DNA from: an uncultured Coriobacteriaceae bacterium
GTDB lineage: Bacteria > Actinomycetota > Coriobacteriia > Coriobacteriales > Eggerthellaceae
DNA: 5,663 nt
Assembly (NCBI GenBank): GCA_902796815.1
Contig: CADBQL010000333.1
Span: forward strand, 1-5,663
Direction of reading: 5' to 3'
Shown: one piece after another, positions 5,509-5,663 of the stretch
Numbering within the stretch: position 1 is the first letter of the stretch
Layout: each line of letters starts with the position of its first letter
The notes under the pieces: model-generated
What the model was told of the DNA's origin: nothing
What the model saw: the letters and a program-made list of their open reading frames with translations, nothing else
Database searches by the model: none
Position numbers and translations under genes: made by a program

Positions 5509-5663
5509 ATGGATGGTTACTACACATATCCTGATCAGATTCCAGGCGCGAAGCCTGCGCGCAAAAAGCGGATCGCCGTTGTCACGCAAGGTGTCAAACT
5601 CGAGGGCGAGACGCGCGGCTATACGCGATTCCGGGCAGTGGCCGAGGTGCTTGCCGACGCGGG
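5509..5663 (+). CDS. Probable glycosyltransferase, N-terminal part (cut by window end)
   Basis: Only 51 codons are visible. After a short polar start (MDGYYTYPDQ, then a basic AKPARKKR) comes a Rossmann-like opening: the hydrophobic strand IAVVTQG, then GETRGYTRFRAVAEVLADAG, which reads like the first strand-loop-helix of a GT-B fold glycosyltransferase. The position in a surface-glycan locus agrees. No catalytic residues are in view, so sugar and linkage are unknown. Start choice: ATG 5509 is favoured by the TATAAT box seven bases upstream. An in-frame ATG at 5500 overlaps that box, and an in-frame TTG at 5488 with a weak GGGA before it is the alternative if the gene is co-transcribed with the fusion gene, whose stop is 41 bases upstream of 5509. 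Confidence 0.6.
   Translation, partial: MDGYYTYPDQIPGAKPARKKRIAVVTQGVKLEGETRGYTRFRAVAEVLADA

Noticed and set aside
4916..5527. A 203-codon minus-strand frame opposite the kinase domain
   Set aside because: It is antisense to the best conserved part of the fusion gene, has no recognisable motif, and is explained by codon bias of the sense gene.
4704..5534. A 276-codon plus-strand frame overlapping the fusion gene
   Set aside because: It lies inside the kinase domain in another frame. The Arg/Ser/Thr-rich, low-complexity translation shows no motif, while the overlapped frame carries clear kinase motifs.
1..5663. CRISPR array, insertion sequence, prophage or toxin-antitoxin module
   Set aside because: No regularly spaced repeats, terminal inverted repeats, transposase, integrase or small paired genes were seen. 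The window is explained by an rRNA end plus glycan biosynthesis genes.

Overview
The window looks like part of an actinobacterial chromosome, most plausibly a gut Coriobacteriia relative (Eggerthella/Slackia-like). This placement is an inference. It rests on the balanced-to-GC-rich composition, the style of the 5S rRNA, a probably leaderless gene at the right edge, and the resemblance of the encoded proteins to surface-glycan genes of that group. No database search was possible.

Layout: the first ~68 bases are the 3' part of a 5S rRNA gene, followed by a 9-bp hairpin and an intrinsic terminator that close an rRNA operon. A ~257-base stretch without a convincing gene follows. All protein genes then run on the plus strand: (1) a 615-aa membrane-anchored nucleotide-sugar 4,6-dehydratase of the PglF/WbpM/CapD type (380-2227); (2) a 370-aa UDP-galactopyranose mutase, glf (2362-3474), followed by a strong 13-bp intrinsic terminator (3515-3549); (3) a 585-aa three-domain protein (3710-5467) joining an N-terminal winged helix-turn-helix, a LicC-like cytidylyltransferase and a LicA-like choline kinase-type phosphotransferase; (4) the first 51 codons of a probable glycosyltransferase (5509 to the window end).

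How the genes work together: the dehydratase would start synthesis of a modified amino sugar from UDP-HexNAc. Glf would make UDP-galactofuranose. The fusion protein would phosphorylate and CDP-activate a small alcohol such as choline, for transfer to a glycan. The next gene would add a sugar. Together this is the left edge of a cell-surface polysaccharide, capsule or glycolipid locus lying directly behind an rRNA operon. The transferase for the phospho-alcohol (LicD type), an importer (LicB type), the flippase and the polymerase are not in the window.

The most interesting points are the HTH-LicC-LicA fusion, the repeats just downstream of its candidate promoter that might bind its own HTH domain, and the consensus -10 box placed exactly where it would give a leaderless transcript of the last gene.
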